From: Callorhinus ursinus
Taxonomy: Eukaryota; Chordata; Mammalia; Carnivora; Otariidae
Assembly: GCF_003265705.1 (NCBI RefSeq)
Contig: NW_020312827.1
Span: 16,685,948-16,749,947 of the forward strand
DNA length: 64,000 nucleotides
Direction of reading: 5' to 3'
Shown one piece after another: positions 35,400 to 45,995 of this stretch (its first letter is position 1; each line of letters opens with the position of its first letter). The position numbers and the translations under genes were made by a program. The notes under the pieces were generated by a model. It ran no database searches. It had not been told where the DNA came from and saw nothing but the letters and a program-made list of their open reading frames with translations.

Positions 35400-36650
35400 C
35401 AATCAGCAAAGGGTTTCCCTGGCTCTTTTGGAGGCTCTCTGGCTGTGCTGGGGGCAGATACCGCAGCAGCAGTAGAAGAACATGCAAATGAAAACACAGA
35501 TCAAGGTAATGATTTCCAAAATAAGTAACAATTTTTTTCCACCAAGAGCCCCATGATCCAAACCGCTGATTTAAGTCCCCTAGGTTGGGATAACTCAGGG
35601 TCTTCACTTGTGTACTCGTGTGATTTAAGAAAGCACATACGTTAGTAGACTCATCAGATATGGACATAGAACACTCTGAATAAAGGCACAGGTGACTCCT
35701 TACAAGGCATTAATAATGTCCAAGGCCATTCTGTTTTGGAGAACAGCTTTTATCCTTAGAGATATTTCAAGGTTCAGTACAGACAGGTTTTGCTGGCTAT
35801 CATTTAAGGCTTGTTGGGTGAATGTAATAAGGACTTCTTTGCATGCCATAATGTCCTTCAGGCTAACGGAAGGGACAGAGATGGCAGCCAAATGATCATA
35901 CCAGTGGAAACAGAACGTGCCCATCTGGCCTTGAGGAGAGGGAGGCTGGAAACTGTTGTTACTATGTGGTGAATTCTCCTCTATGTCAGGGAAAACCCAG
36001 GGCCCGAACACCCAGGTAGAAATCATGGTCAGAGATTTATGTCACACAACCACTGGGTTTTATTTGGGGGCCACCCAATAAAGACATGGGAGGCACAACC
36101 AAACCAGCTGCTTTCCTTTACTGTGACAGAATGATTGCACAGTTCTGATGATACACATCCTATATCCTTGGTATAATTGGGTTGATTCTGTTTAGAGTGA
36201 TTTTTCTATTCCTAACATAAGGGGGCGCAGGAGCTCAAATGTCCATAATGCAGGGTGAGCCACAGGAACTCATGCCAAAGTAAGCATAGCCACCCACTGC
36301 TCTAATGGTGGTATTTTTAAGACACTTCTTGTCAGCATTGTGATGGATGGCCTGTGTAATTTGACTGACAGAAGAAGAACACCCATGCCCAGTGTTATTG
36401 ATAGTGTGTGCCACGGGTCTGGTTTATGGATCAGTATTGGTAATGGCAGATGAATTAAGAGTACTAATCCTAGCTTGTTCTTCCTTAATGTACTGCATTA
36501 TGGCCTTCCGATCCCTACCCTGGTGGGGCAATACCCACCATGTCAATCCTGACAAGCTAGAGGGGCAGCTGCCAACATCTGGAGTGGTTTCTTTGTCAGG
36601 CATAAAAGCAGGCCCACTGCAGAAAGGCACTTCCATCAGGAATCCAACAC
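35400..36650 (-). pseudogene. env: Class I ERV env remnant (SU end and TM)
   Basis: The minus strand encodes decayed envelope protein. The frame at 35700-36026 ends with LQNRMALD, the heptad/immunosuppressive-domain motif of gammaretrovirus-like transmembrane subunits. Just downstream a stop and frame change break the gene. The CX6CC motif that normally links TM to SU survives only in part (the first of the paired cysteines is lost). Beyond it are FGSWGSWW, a hydrophobic membrane segment and a CCC cluster typical of a TM anchor (about 35450-35560). Upstream pieces (36050-36640) are cysteine- and tryptophan-containing SU fragments with several stops. No intact protein can be made. The 122-codon + frame at 36392-36760 is its antisense. 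Confidence 0.8.
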
Positions 36651-37834
36651 GTGACTGGACACCAGGAGCCGCAGAAGTTCAAGATCAACAAGACAGATAT
36701 TTTGTAGGAACTTGTACTGTAAGATCTCCTCCTTTTATAAGAATTGCACCTGTGGTCTGATCTTTAGATGTTAAGGTGGCTGTAACTTTGGGAATTTGAC
36801 CTTGCTGTACATACCACACATGTTCGCTGAGGGAAGCTGTGCTGTCAGATGTGTGGAGATGGGCTGGGAGGCTGGATATTCCAGAACAGGACCCTCATCT
36901 TCTCCCCTCTTCCAATGGTGTATGCTCCATTGCACATTTAATGCATTTGAACAGGTCCTGCCCACAGCAGGGCAATGATATTCTAATGGAGATTGAGTAG
37001 TTTCCCTTCACTCAGGGGTGCATAGTTACTTACCTATTTTGGTGGAATATCCTATTGCAAATTGCTGTAGGTAACTCCTTTCCCAGGTATGATGGGACTT
37101 GGTTTATTTAGCAGCATAGCACGTGACCCAACGTGAGAGACAGGGCAATGGCTGACACCTATGACTTTTCAGGTGGGGCCCCAGTAACAATGAGGTCAAA
37201 CCACATTTGTCTCTCGGTTACTTTCACTAGGCCCTTGACAACCAACTGGGATACCCTTTTGGCTTCTGAGCTCCCTGCCTGTCTCAGCTCCCACAGCCTG
37301 TATCCATTTCCAGGATTTATCAGTTTCTTTCATAGCAGCAATGAATTGCCCAACATCATAAATGTGTCCCATGACTGGGCTCAGCATGACTATCAGTGTC
37401 CCATACCAGGCACTTAAGGTGGATTGGAGTATCTTGGCTTTCATTCCTATAATAAATATGTCCTGATCAGGCTCTTCAAGGGGCATAGATAGCCTGTCTT
37501 ATTCTTAACTCCCTAGTTATTGTACTTCCTCTATGGATTTCTGGGGTCCCGTGTGCCTCGGGAGATCAAGATAAGCCTCCTTGCAGACTTGAATAATCCA
37601 ATCTGTAAGGGAGTGAACATCATGAACTCCAGAGTTCCATGCAGGCACGGCCTGAGGGCAGGGTCTACGGAGATGTTGCTCATTTCCCCTCCCTCCTGCC
37701 GTCAGAGAAATGCCAACTCCTCCACCACTCCATCCCATAGCCACTAACCATGCCTGATTACTTCCCTGAGCTCTTGCTGGAACTTGGCAGTTATATCAAT
37801 AAACTGTAGTCCTGGATAATCTTTCTTATCAGTT
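36651..37834 (-). mobile_element. ERV interior, upstream part, not assigned to a gene
   Basis: Continues the retroviral insertion up to the point where the old L1 resumes. Minus frames of 64-96 codons (36771-36965, 37196-37486, 37517-37744) may be N-terminal env or residual pol/gag; I do not see a diagnostic motif. No second LTR copy of the 34933-35323 block is visible at this end, so the 5' LTR seems to be missing. L1 text resumes with CTCAAACATTTAAGGAAG. Confidence 0.6.
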
Positions 37835-39528
37835 GTCTCAAACATTTAAGGAAGAAAAAATTGCCATTCCTACACCAACTCTTTTATGATATAAAGGAGT
37901 TTTCATTTTCTAACTCATTTTGTAAGAGCAGTATTACACTGATATCAAATCATAAAGGTATTTCAAGAAAACTAGAAATTAATATCCTTCATAAATAAAA
38001 TTCTTAGCAAAATATTAGCTGATTAAATCCAATTTTATATAAAAAGAATATTATACCATGCACAAATGGGATTTACCCCAGAAATACAAGGATTATTTTA
38101 TATTAAAAAAATCAATTAAATACACATTAGCTGGTAAAAAATAAAATCCACTGTGATTAATCAATGGATATAAAAGAAACACTTGACAAAACTCAGTACT
38201 GATTTATGATAATAACTCTCAACAATTAGGAATAAATAGAGAGTTCTTTAACCTTTAAAGGAAATCCATATAAGACTTACAAGTTAATACTGTAGATGGG
38301 AAACAAGTATTCTTACTATTTCTACTTAACTAGAGGTAGAGGTCCTGCTAGTAAAATGAGTCAAGGAAAAAAAAAAAACGTAGACTAGAGATTACAAAGG
38401 AAGGAGTAATACTATTCCTATGCACTTATGATTGATGGTCTATGAAGAAAGTTCTAAAGAATCTCCAAAAATAACTAGAACTGGTAAAGTCATAGGACAC
38501 ATGTTCAGTAGACAAAATTCAACTGTATTTCTATTTACTAGCAAATAAAATATTAGAAATTAATCTTTAAAAATTACTACCATTTACGGGCACCTGGGTG
38601 GCTCAGTCGTTAAGCGTCTGCCTTCGGCTCAGGTCATGATCCCAGGGTCCTGGGACTGAGTCCCACATCGGGCTCCCTGCTTGGCGGGAGGCCTGCTTCT
38701 CCCTCTCCCACTCCCCCTGCTTGTGTTCCTGCTCTCACTGTCTCTCTCTGTCAAGTAAATAAATAAGATCTTTAAAAGAAAAAAATTACTACCATTTACA
38801 ATAGCTTCAGAAATATGAATTACTTTGGGAAAAACTTATTAAAACATGTGTTAGAGCTATAGACTAAAACTACAAAATATTGGTGAGAAAAATGTTTAAA
38901 AGAACAGAAATAAGCAAAGAAACATTATATACCAATGGATTAGAAGATTCAATTGGTGTCAATTTTTCCCAAATTAGTTTAACACACTCAACATAATCCC
39001 CTTCAAAAAAATGCCACCAGATTTTTTTGTAAAAATAATTTGGTTTAAAATGTATATGGAAGTGCTGAAGATCAAACATAGTCAAATAGTCAAATAATTT
39101 TGAAAAAGTAGAGCAAAACTGTAGGATGTACAGTACCTGATTCGAAAACTTATATAATACTATGGGAACCAGGACCTTTTGTTATCTGTATACGGATAAA
39201 TATATAGATAGATAGTTCAGAAATAAACTCATTCATATATAGTTAATTTATATTTGACATAGGTGCCCAGGTGAGGAAAAGATAGTCATTCAACATGCTT
39301 GGAAAAAAAAAAAAAATTGTTATACTTTTATCTCACAAACGATTTATATCAAGTATATATGAGAATTTCTTACAACTCAATAATAAGGTAGCATAAGGCA
39401 AAAGCTTTATGCATTTCTCAAAAGGTAATGCATTAATGGTAATAAACACAAAAAATTCTCAAAATCCATAATCAACAAGATAATGTGAAGTAAACCAACA
39501 ATGAAATACCACTACTCACTAAGGTAAT
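37835..39528 (+). mobile_element. Ancient L1, ORF2 reverse transcriptase part
   Basis: The L1 resumes exactly where it stopped: AAACATTTAAGGAAGAAAAA, then AACTCATTTTGTAAGAGCAG, then CATGCACAAATGGGATTTAC, then AGAAATACAAGGATTATTTT, then AACACTTGACAAAACTCAGT, and later GAAATACCACTACTCAC. This is the RT and C-terminal ORF2 order. It is broken by stops and by a SINE at 38588. Confidence 0.9.
38588..38780 (+). mobile_element. CAN (SINEC) SINE inside the ancient L1
   Basis: Head GGGCACCTGGGTGGCTCAGT, GTTAAGCGTCTGCCTTCGGC, CCGCTTG-like middle and tail AATAAATAAGATCTTTAAAA. The TSD AAAAATTACTACCATTTAC is perfect over 19 bases (38569-38587 and 38781-38799), and reconstituted L1 reads on through it. 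Confidence 0.98.
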
Positions 39529-40483
39529 TTTATTTTAATTCCAGTATGGTTAGCATACAGTGTTATATCAGTTTCAGATGTACAATACAGTGATTCAACA
39601 CTTCCATACATCACCCAGTGCTCATCATGATGGGTGCACTCCCTAACCCCCATTACCTATTTCGCCCATCCCCCACCCACCTCTCCTCTGGTAACCATCA
39701 GTTTATTTTCTATAGTTAAGAGTCTGTTTCTTGGTCTCTCCCTCTCTCTCTTTTTCATTTGCTCATTTGTTTTGTTTCTTGAATTCTGCATATGAGTGAC
39801 ATCATATGTTATTTGTCTTTCTCTGACTGACTTATTTCACTTAGCATTATACCTTCTAGCTCCATCCCTGTTGTTGCAAATGGCAAGATTTCACTCTTTT
39901 TTGTCGCTAAAACATTCCATTATATATATAATGGAATATATATGTGTATATATTACTTTTTCTTCTTTATCCATCCATCTATCAATGGACATTGGACTGC
40001 TTCCATAATTTGGCTATTATAAATAATGCAGCTATAAACATAGGGGTGCACATATCCCCTTGATTTAGTGTCTTTGTATTTTGGGGGTAAATACCCAGTA
40101 GTGCAATTACTGGTTCATAAGGTAGTTCTATTTTTAAAGTTTTGAAGAACCCTCGTACCATTTTCCACAGTGGCTACACCAGTTTGATTCCCACCAACAG
40201 TGCATGAGAGTTCTTTTTCTCCACATCTTCGCCAACACTTGTTTCTTATGTTTTTGATTTTAGCCATTCTGACAGGTGTGAAGTGATATCCCATTTTAGT
40301 TTTGATTTGCATTCCCTGATGATGAGTGATGTTAAGCACTTCTCATGCATCTGTTGGCCATCTATATGTCTTCTTTAGAGAAATGTCTGGTCATGTATTC
40401 TGCTCATTTTTAACTGGATTATTTGTTTTGGGGGTGTTGAATTGTATAAGTTCTTTTATATTTTTGATATTAACTCTTTTTTG
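39529..40483 (-). mobile_element. Carnivore L1 LINE, 3' end with part of ORF2, inside older L1
   Basis: Read on the + strand: TTTAATTCCAGTATGGTTAG (3' end), GTGCTCATCATGATGGGTGC, TGGTAACCATCAGTTTATTT, CACTTAGCATTATACCTTCT, AATGGCAAGATTTCACTCTT, TTCCACAGTGGCTACACCAG and GTTGGCCATCTATATGTCTT. This is the reverse of the L1 3'UTR followed by the ORF2 C-terminus. A weak direct repeat GTAAT flanks it (39524-39528 and 40485-40489). Truncated at its 5' end, coding part decayed. Confidence 0.92.
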
Positions 40484-40489
40484 AGTAAT

Positions 40490-41165
40490 GTTAAAAACAC
40501 CTACAATATTACGTTTTGATAAGGATGTGGCATAAATAGAACTCTCATATGTTTACTGGTGGTATTATAAAATGGTACAACTTGGAAAATAGCCCTACAT
40601 TTTCTTATAAGTTAAACACATATACTTACCATATAATTCAGAAATTGCAAACCTAGGTATTTACTCAGGAACATAAAAACAAGTTTACACGAAGACTCTA
40701 CTGTTTATAACAGCTTCATTCATAGTAGCCCCAAACTGGAAACATCCCAGAGGTTCATCAATAGGTGAATGGACAAATTGTGTCATATCCATATAATAAA
40801 ATTGCACTTAATTCCAGAATTGAAAAGGAACAAACTACTAATACATCAACAGTGTGCACAAATCTCAAAAAGAAAAGAAAGAAAACAAGCTGAATGAAAC
40901 AAAACATAAAAGCAAACCTCTGACATCCTATTTATTTGAATTTTGAAAAAAAAAAGACATATAGTGACAGAAAGTAAATCACTGATCACATTAGCCAAGA
41001 GTGGGGACTGGAAGGTGAAAATCTGTGCAGGGGCACCAGGAAACTTCTCTGGGTGATTTTAATGGTCTGTGTTTTGGTTTAGTGGTGGTTACACAGATGT
41101 ATACATTTTTCAAAATTCATCAAAATGTGCACTTAAAATAGGTCCTTTTGAGTAAAATATTTACA
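40490..41165 (+). mobile_element. Ancient L1, 3' end
   Basis: Completes the element begun at 31640: GATAAGGATGTGGCATAAAT, AACTCTCATATGTTTACTGG, GCTTCATTCATAGTAGCCCC, AACTGGAAACATCCCAGAGG, then TTAGTGGTGGTTACACAGAT and AAATGTGCACTTAAAATAGG, the classic L1M terminus. No tail or TSD survives. Confidence 0.9.
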
Positions 41166-42297
41166 ACTATCTAATTTTTCCATTGCTCCTTTCCCACTCC
41201 TGTGACTTTGTCTTCTAATGCCCAGGCTCTTCTAGATTTGGAGTAGAATTACAAGCAAAGGAATAAAATACTGGGTGCAAAGCCTTGGGTGATTGGTACC
41301 CTCTGCTAAGGCAGTTGTAAAAATACTAACCATTGATCGTAGAATTCATGTGGCAGATTTTTTCCCAGGTACTGCCTACTCCAATTCCCCTCCAATGACT
41401 GAATTCCACTTTTTCCAGACAAGGTAATAGACTGTGGTTGACGTTGTGTAACTCTCTCAGATCCTGACCCAGACAATACACCCAGAGATGCTTTCTGCTA
41501 AAGTCTTTTTGGCCCACTGGGGAATCAAAGCTCAGGCCCCTTTCCAAAGTATCCTTGGTCACCAGTGACAAGGTCTTCTTGCTTTTAAAAATAATAAAAT
41601 TAATGATTGTACCTAATGCTTGCCTAGCTTTCCAGGCCAGATTTCCTCCTTCCTTCTGGCTTTTCCAGGCAAAAAGCAAGCACAAGTCTTTTTGTAGATA
41701 AGTGTCAGATTCTGAGAACACTCCCATGCTCTGTCTGCTGCTGTATCAGTATGGTATCAGCCTGTATTTCAGCCACAGTCTATATGGAACAAAGAGGTCG
41801 CTCGCCATTTTGAAAAAAAAAAATCTCAAGTGTTCATGAGTGGTTCTTCTGGTTTTCCCCCTCATTTTCCATGGTGGGAACAGGAGAAGGTAGAAGGAGA
41901 AATATCTGGCTCTTTCCCTCCCCTTTAGATGAAGGTGAAACACATTCTTCTCCTCTGTATTTTCATTTAAAAATGAAAGAAAAACCCATTTTTTAAAATG
42001 TCTAGCCTTTTTGTATACATAGTGGAAGTGGGTAAGGGTGTTGGTGGTCAGAGGACCAGTTTGCCCAACTGTTACTAACTCTTGCAGGGATGTGTAGTAG
42101 CTGTCATTACAGCACAGAATTTCTTGTCACCTGTTATCTGCAGCTTTGGATCCTTAGACACATTGAGATGTGAAGACAATTTCCACTTGACATTCTGTGA
42201 CACATACTGGACTTGAGATAATAAGCTGGGTAGAAGGCAGATGCACTTTAAGCCTTCCAGGAGATCACTGACAAGTGGAAAATGCAGTCAGTTAAAT
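41166..42297. other. Unassigned sequence with a 133-codon minus frame
   Basis: About 1.1 kb free of recognised repeats. A 133-codon minus frame at 41326-41727 is the longest frame outside a recognised repeat after the 134-codon frame at 61689-62093, and a 65-codon frame follows at 41746-41943. Neither shows a domain I know or a clear splice pattern. A chance frame or an unrecognised old repeat is the likeliest reading. Confidence 0.4.
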
Positions 42298-42307
42298 AAA
42301 TCATTTC

Positions 42308-42599
42308 TTTTTTTTATTTGTTCAATTTTTTAATGTCCTTCAAGAAAGTATTACAGTTTTTCAATTTTTTAAAAAGATTTTATTTATTTATTTGAGAGAG
42401 AGAGAGAGAGAGAGAGAATGAGAGAGAGAACACGAGAGGGGGGAGGCTCAGAGGGAGAAGCAGACTCCCTGGTGAGCAGGGAGCCCGATGTGGGGCTCGA
42501 TCCTGGGACTCCAGGATCATGACCTGAGCCGAAGGCAGTCGCTTAACCAACCGAGCCACCCAAGCGCCGCTACAGTTTTTTTTAATGTATATGTCTTAC
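42308..42599 (-). other. Candidate 3'-transduced segment carrying a SINE
   Basis: Between the L1's own tail and the outer TSD lies non-L1 DNA (42316-42361 and 42571-42599) closed by T8 at 42308-42315. On the minus strand that end reads as AACAAATAAAAAAAAG, an AATAAA-like signal followed by a short poly(A). This is the arrangement expected when L1 transcription read past its own signal. The CAN SINE inside it accounts for most of the length. Confidence 0.6.
42362..42570 (-). mobile_element. CAN (SINEC) SINE in the L1-transduced flank
   Basis: Reverse full-length copy with a (GA)n tract, GATCCTGGGACTCCAGGATC and head complement CGAGCCACCCAAGCGCC. Its own TSD TACAGTTTTT is at 42352-42361 and 42571-42580. 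It therefore entered this flank as a separate event, either at the source locus or here. Confidence 0.95.
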
Positions 42600-43217
42600 A
42601 CATTTGTTATTTTATTTTATTTTATTTTATTTTTTATTATGTTATGTTAATCACCATACATTACATCATTAGTTTTTGATGTAGTGTTCCATGACTCATT
42701 GTTTGCGTATAACACCCAGTGCTCCATGCAAAACATGCCCTCTTTAATACCTATTACCAGGCTAATCCATCCCCCCAACCCCCTCCCCTCCAGGATCCTC
42801 AGTTTGTTTCTCAGAGTCCATAGTCTCTCATGGTTCATCTCTCCCTCCGATCCACCCCCCTTTATTTTTCCCTTCTTACTTTTTTTTTTTTTTAACATAT
42901 AATGTATTATTTGTTTCAGAGGTACAGGTCTGTGATTCAACAGTCTTACACAATTCACAGCACTCACCATAGCACATACCCTCCCCAATGTCTATCACCC
43001 AGCCACCCCATCCCTCCCACCCCCACCACTCCAGCAACCCTCAGTTTATTTCCTGAGATTAAGAATTCCTCATATCAGTGAGATCATATGATACATGTCT
43101 TTCTCTGAGTGACTTATTTCGCTCAGCATAATACCCTCCAGTTTCATCCACGTCATTGCAAATGGCAAGCTTTCATTCCTTTTGATGGCTGCATAATATT
43201 CCATTGTAAATCATTTC

Positions 43218-44485
43218 AATACAATGTAGTTAAGACCAAGGATAGTCACATAGAGAGTCATAACTTAAGAAACCCACATCTAATCAGAAACAGGTCAAGA
43301 TTATGAACATTTAGAAAACAGAGTGGGAGGATCTAAATGAAAGGAGCAGCTGGATGGGAGGAATTTGCAGAGAAGAAGCAGAGGAGGGACCCCTAACTCC
43401 TCACTCATTATATCAATCCCTACTCCTTTTAATATTTGTTTTACACAGTGTTTACTAGTTGCTTTATTTAATTTCATGCCTTTGCAATTGCTTATTACCT
43501 GTTTTCTGTTTTTTTAAGGCAATCACCATTTGATGTATCTCTAGAAATTAGATATACACATAGTTTTTTAAAAACTTTGTGTTTCTCTACCTATGGATTG
43601 TGGAATTTTACTCGGGCATGATCAACATAAATAAAACACTCAATGTCAGTATTATATGCAGAGAAAAAATTTGTATACATTTCTGTATATATCCATATTT
43701 ATATGACTACACCCAATGACTCTAATTTGCCAGTATAACTGAAAATTCTAAGGATATGGACTGCCCGTACATAACTGTAAAAATTAGATCTTCCTACTTT
43801 TATATTTATTCAGGTTGAAGGATATTATGAGATTAATATAATTAAACTTCTATGACTTTAACTATAAAGATTCAAATGAAAGAAAAATGAGTTGGATCCA
43901 TTGATATGGAATCATATTGACATGTAACATGTCTGCCTTTTCTATTTTCCTATCTTCCTTGTTTGTTCCCATGCTCCTACCTCTCTTGCCTAAATAGTAA
44001 TTCAAATATAAAGTAATATATTAATACTCAAAGAAAAAATGTACACAATAAATGCATTGGTTAAAATTTTACCAAGTATCACTTCACTGCCATTCAGTAG
44101 TACTAGATTTGCAAACCTATCATGAATGAGGTGATTAATAAAAAAAGAGAGAGAGAACCAAAATCATTGGGCTTTTGCCCGTCTGAATGCCTTCTCACAT
44201 GACCCAATCCTGGATTAGCAGGACTGTGCTTTGATCAACCAAGAGCTGGGTTCACCCTCATACATTTGCCCTGTAGTTTGAAACCAAATTATTTTCCAAA
44301 CTCACACATGACTTAGGTTAGAAAGATAAACAGTATATAAATTAGCTACTTATTTTTAGGTGTCAATAGGCTGAAAAGAGCAAAAAAATAAAAGTAAAAA
44401 GAACATGGCATGAGAAAAAATAGTTTTCATCATTGCCATTCTATACTAGATACTATTCTAAGCAATACATTTTTACATAATTTTA
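43218..44485. other. Unassigned AT-rich sequence
   Basis: About 1.3 kb, AT-rich, with a small GA tract near 44144-44157. No element or gene recognised. Confidence 0.42.
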
Positions 44486-44489
44486 CATA

Positions 44490-44680
44490 ACAAATATTTC
44501 TCTAGCACTTACTATGTATGGTGCACTGTTCTAAGCCACTTTTATAAGTAGTAATGTATTTAATACTCATAACTATGTAGGAGTTGGATAATATGGCTCC
44601 TATTTTACTACTTGGGAAAGGAAGAGCTGCTGAGATGTGATAGGACTGTAATTTATCCCCAAGACCTTCAGGCTTCATCA
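44490..44680 (-). mobile_element. MIR SINE
   Basis: Antisense MIR: AGCACTTACTATGTATGGTG, then TTTAATACTCATAACTATGT, then GGCTCCTATTTTACTACTTG, then a decayed head running up to the SINE insertion. Confidence 0.78.
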
Positions 44681-44690
44681 AGTAATTTTT

Positions 44691-44875
44691 TTAAAGATTT
44701 ATTTATTTATTTATTTATAAATAAGAGAGTGCACACACATGGCGGGGGAGGGACAGAGGGACAAGCAGACTCTCTGCTGAGTGCAGAGCCAGAAGCTGGG
44801 CTCAATCCCAGGACCCTGGGATCATAACCTGAGCCAAAGTCAGACGCTTAACTGACTGAGCCACACAGGATCCCC
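44691..44875 (-). mobile_element. CAN (SINEC) SINE, divergent head
   Basis: Reverse copy: TTTATTTATTTATTTATAAA tail side, GCACACACATGGCGGGGGAG middle, GATCATAACCTGAGCCAAAG, and head complement GAGCCACACAGGATCCCC. The GGGATCC start is closer to the dog-type head than the GGGCGCC of the other copies, so this is a different or older subfamily. The TSD is near-perfect: TCAAGTAATTTTT (44678-44690) and TCAATAATTTTT (44876-44887). Confidence 0.95.
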
Positions 44876-44887
44876 TCAATAATTTTT

Positions 44888-45430
44888 ACCATGAAAGAAG
44901 CACAAACAAGTATCCCCTGCCATATATTTGGTCAAGTGAGGATTTGGATTTGGTTCCGTTTGCTATCCATGTTCATGATCTCTACCGGGGCAATTCAGAT
45001 CAACCAGTTAGCTGCAGGAAAAGAGAGTATGTCCAAAGTTTGAATTTAGCCAAAACCTACGTATGTCAAGCTCCAAATATAGGCATGCTAGGTTTGAGGA
45101 GTTCAACAAAGAAAATGAGAGGCTTCCCAATTTTTCCAGCCATGAACATAATGACTTGGTAGGTGTTTCCTACATGCATAAATGATCAATCAGTTTAAAA
45201 ATTACATCTCCTCAGGGAACTGAATTTGAGGAAGGAGGACTTAAAAAGGAGAATGAAGATCTAATCCATCCTGAGCAAGGCCAGAGACAGAGACTTTAAG
45301 AGGGAATGACAATTGATCTGAGATTCAAAGGATAAAAACATGCACAAAAAAAGACAAAAACTAGATGACCATTCTAGCATATAAAGTAGTATGCTTCTAT
45401 TTTTGAATCAAGTTTTGTGCAGTTATTTTT
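44888..45430. other. Unassigned sequence
   Basis: About 540 bases; the 72-codon + frame at 44944-45162 shows no domain. Confidence 0.45.
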
Positions 45431-45434
45431 TTTT

Positions 45435-45995
45435 CTGCTTAACAAACATTCCCACAAATTAATAGCTTGAAATAATACTTTGTTACTAGCTCTCATAGTC
45501 CTCCAGTTGACAGGTAGATGGAAAACTTTTCTTGCTCCAGGTGTCACCTGGGTGATATTTAGCAGGTGGATAGGCTGGTTCAGTGGATACAAACTATCTC
45601 TGGCATCTTCAGAACCCCATCTTGAGAGACCCATCTCTGGATGACCCCAATGCTAGACTCAGTCAAGACTGTCAACCTGTAAGTCTACACATTGATGGCA
45701 TCTTGGTTTGGGGTGGGAGTTTGGCAAACTTCTTATATGGCAACTTAGAGCCAACAGAGTAAGCATTTCAAGAGACCTGAGAGCATTTCAAAAGACGAAG
45801 TGGCCAGACTTCTTACAACCTAAACTTAGAATATCCAACTGTCACTTCCTTCACAGCTTATTAGTGGAATAAATCATGTAGGCCAATCCAAGTGGAGTAG
45901 AATCAGACTCCATCCCTCTTAAGAGTTTGCAACTATCTTTAATCTACCACACTCTTGTAGCACCTTGAACTTCAAATCACAGCATGGATACAAAC
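45435..45995 (-). mobile_element. Ancient interspersed repeat, LTR-like
   Basis: Follows the order of a common old mammalian repeat read in reverse: CTTAACAAACATTCCCACAA, then TTAATAGCTTGAAATAATAC, then GGTGTCACCTGGGTGATATT, then GCCAGACTTCTTACAACC, then TCATGTAGGCCAATCCAAGT, then AGACTCCATCCCTCTTAAGA and CAAATCACAGCATGGATA. It looks like a reversed old LTR, but I cannot name the family. Confidence 0.5.

Larger units (their letters stand above)
42308..43206 (-). mobile_element. Young carnivore L1, 5'-truncated, with probable 3' transduction
   Basis: The L1 proper occupies 42600-43206. On the + strand it starts with a (TTTTA)n tail, then GTTAATCACCATACATTACA, TAGTTTTTGATGTAGTGTTC, AACATATAATGTATTATTTG, TCAACAGTCTTACACAATTC and ATGGCTGCATAATATTCCAT, where it is truncated. 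The perfect 11-bp direct repeat TAAATCATTTC lies at 42297-42307 and 43207-43217. The left copy is not next to the L1 tail but 290 bases beyond it, after extra non-L1 sequence and a second T run. Confidence 0.85.

Noticed and set aside
36392..36760. 122-codon + strand frame
   Set aside because: It lies antisense to the retroviral env remnant, whose minus-strand motifs explain the sequence.
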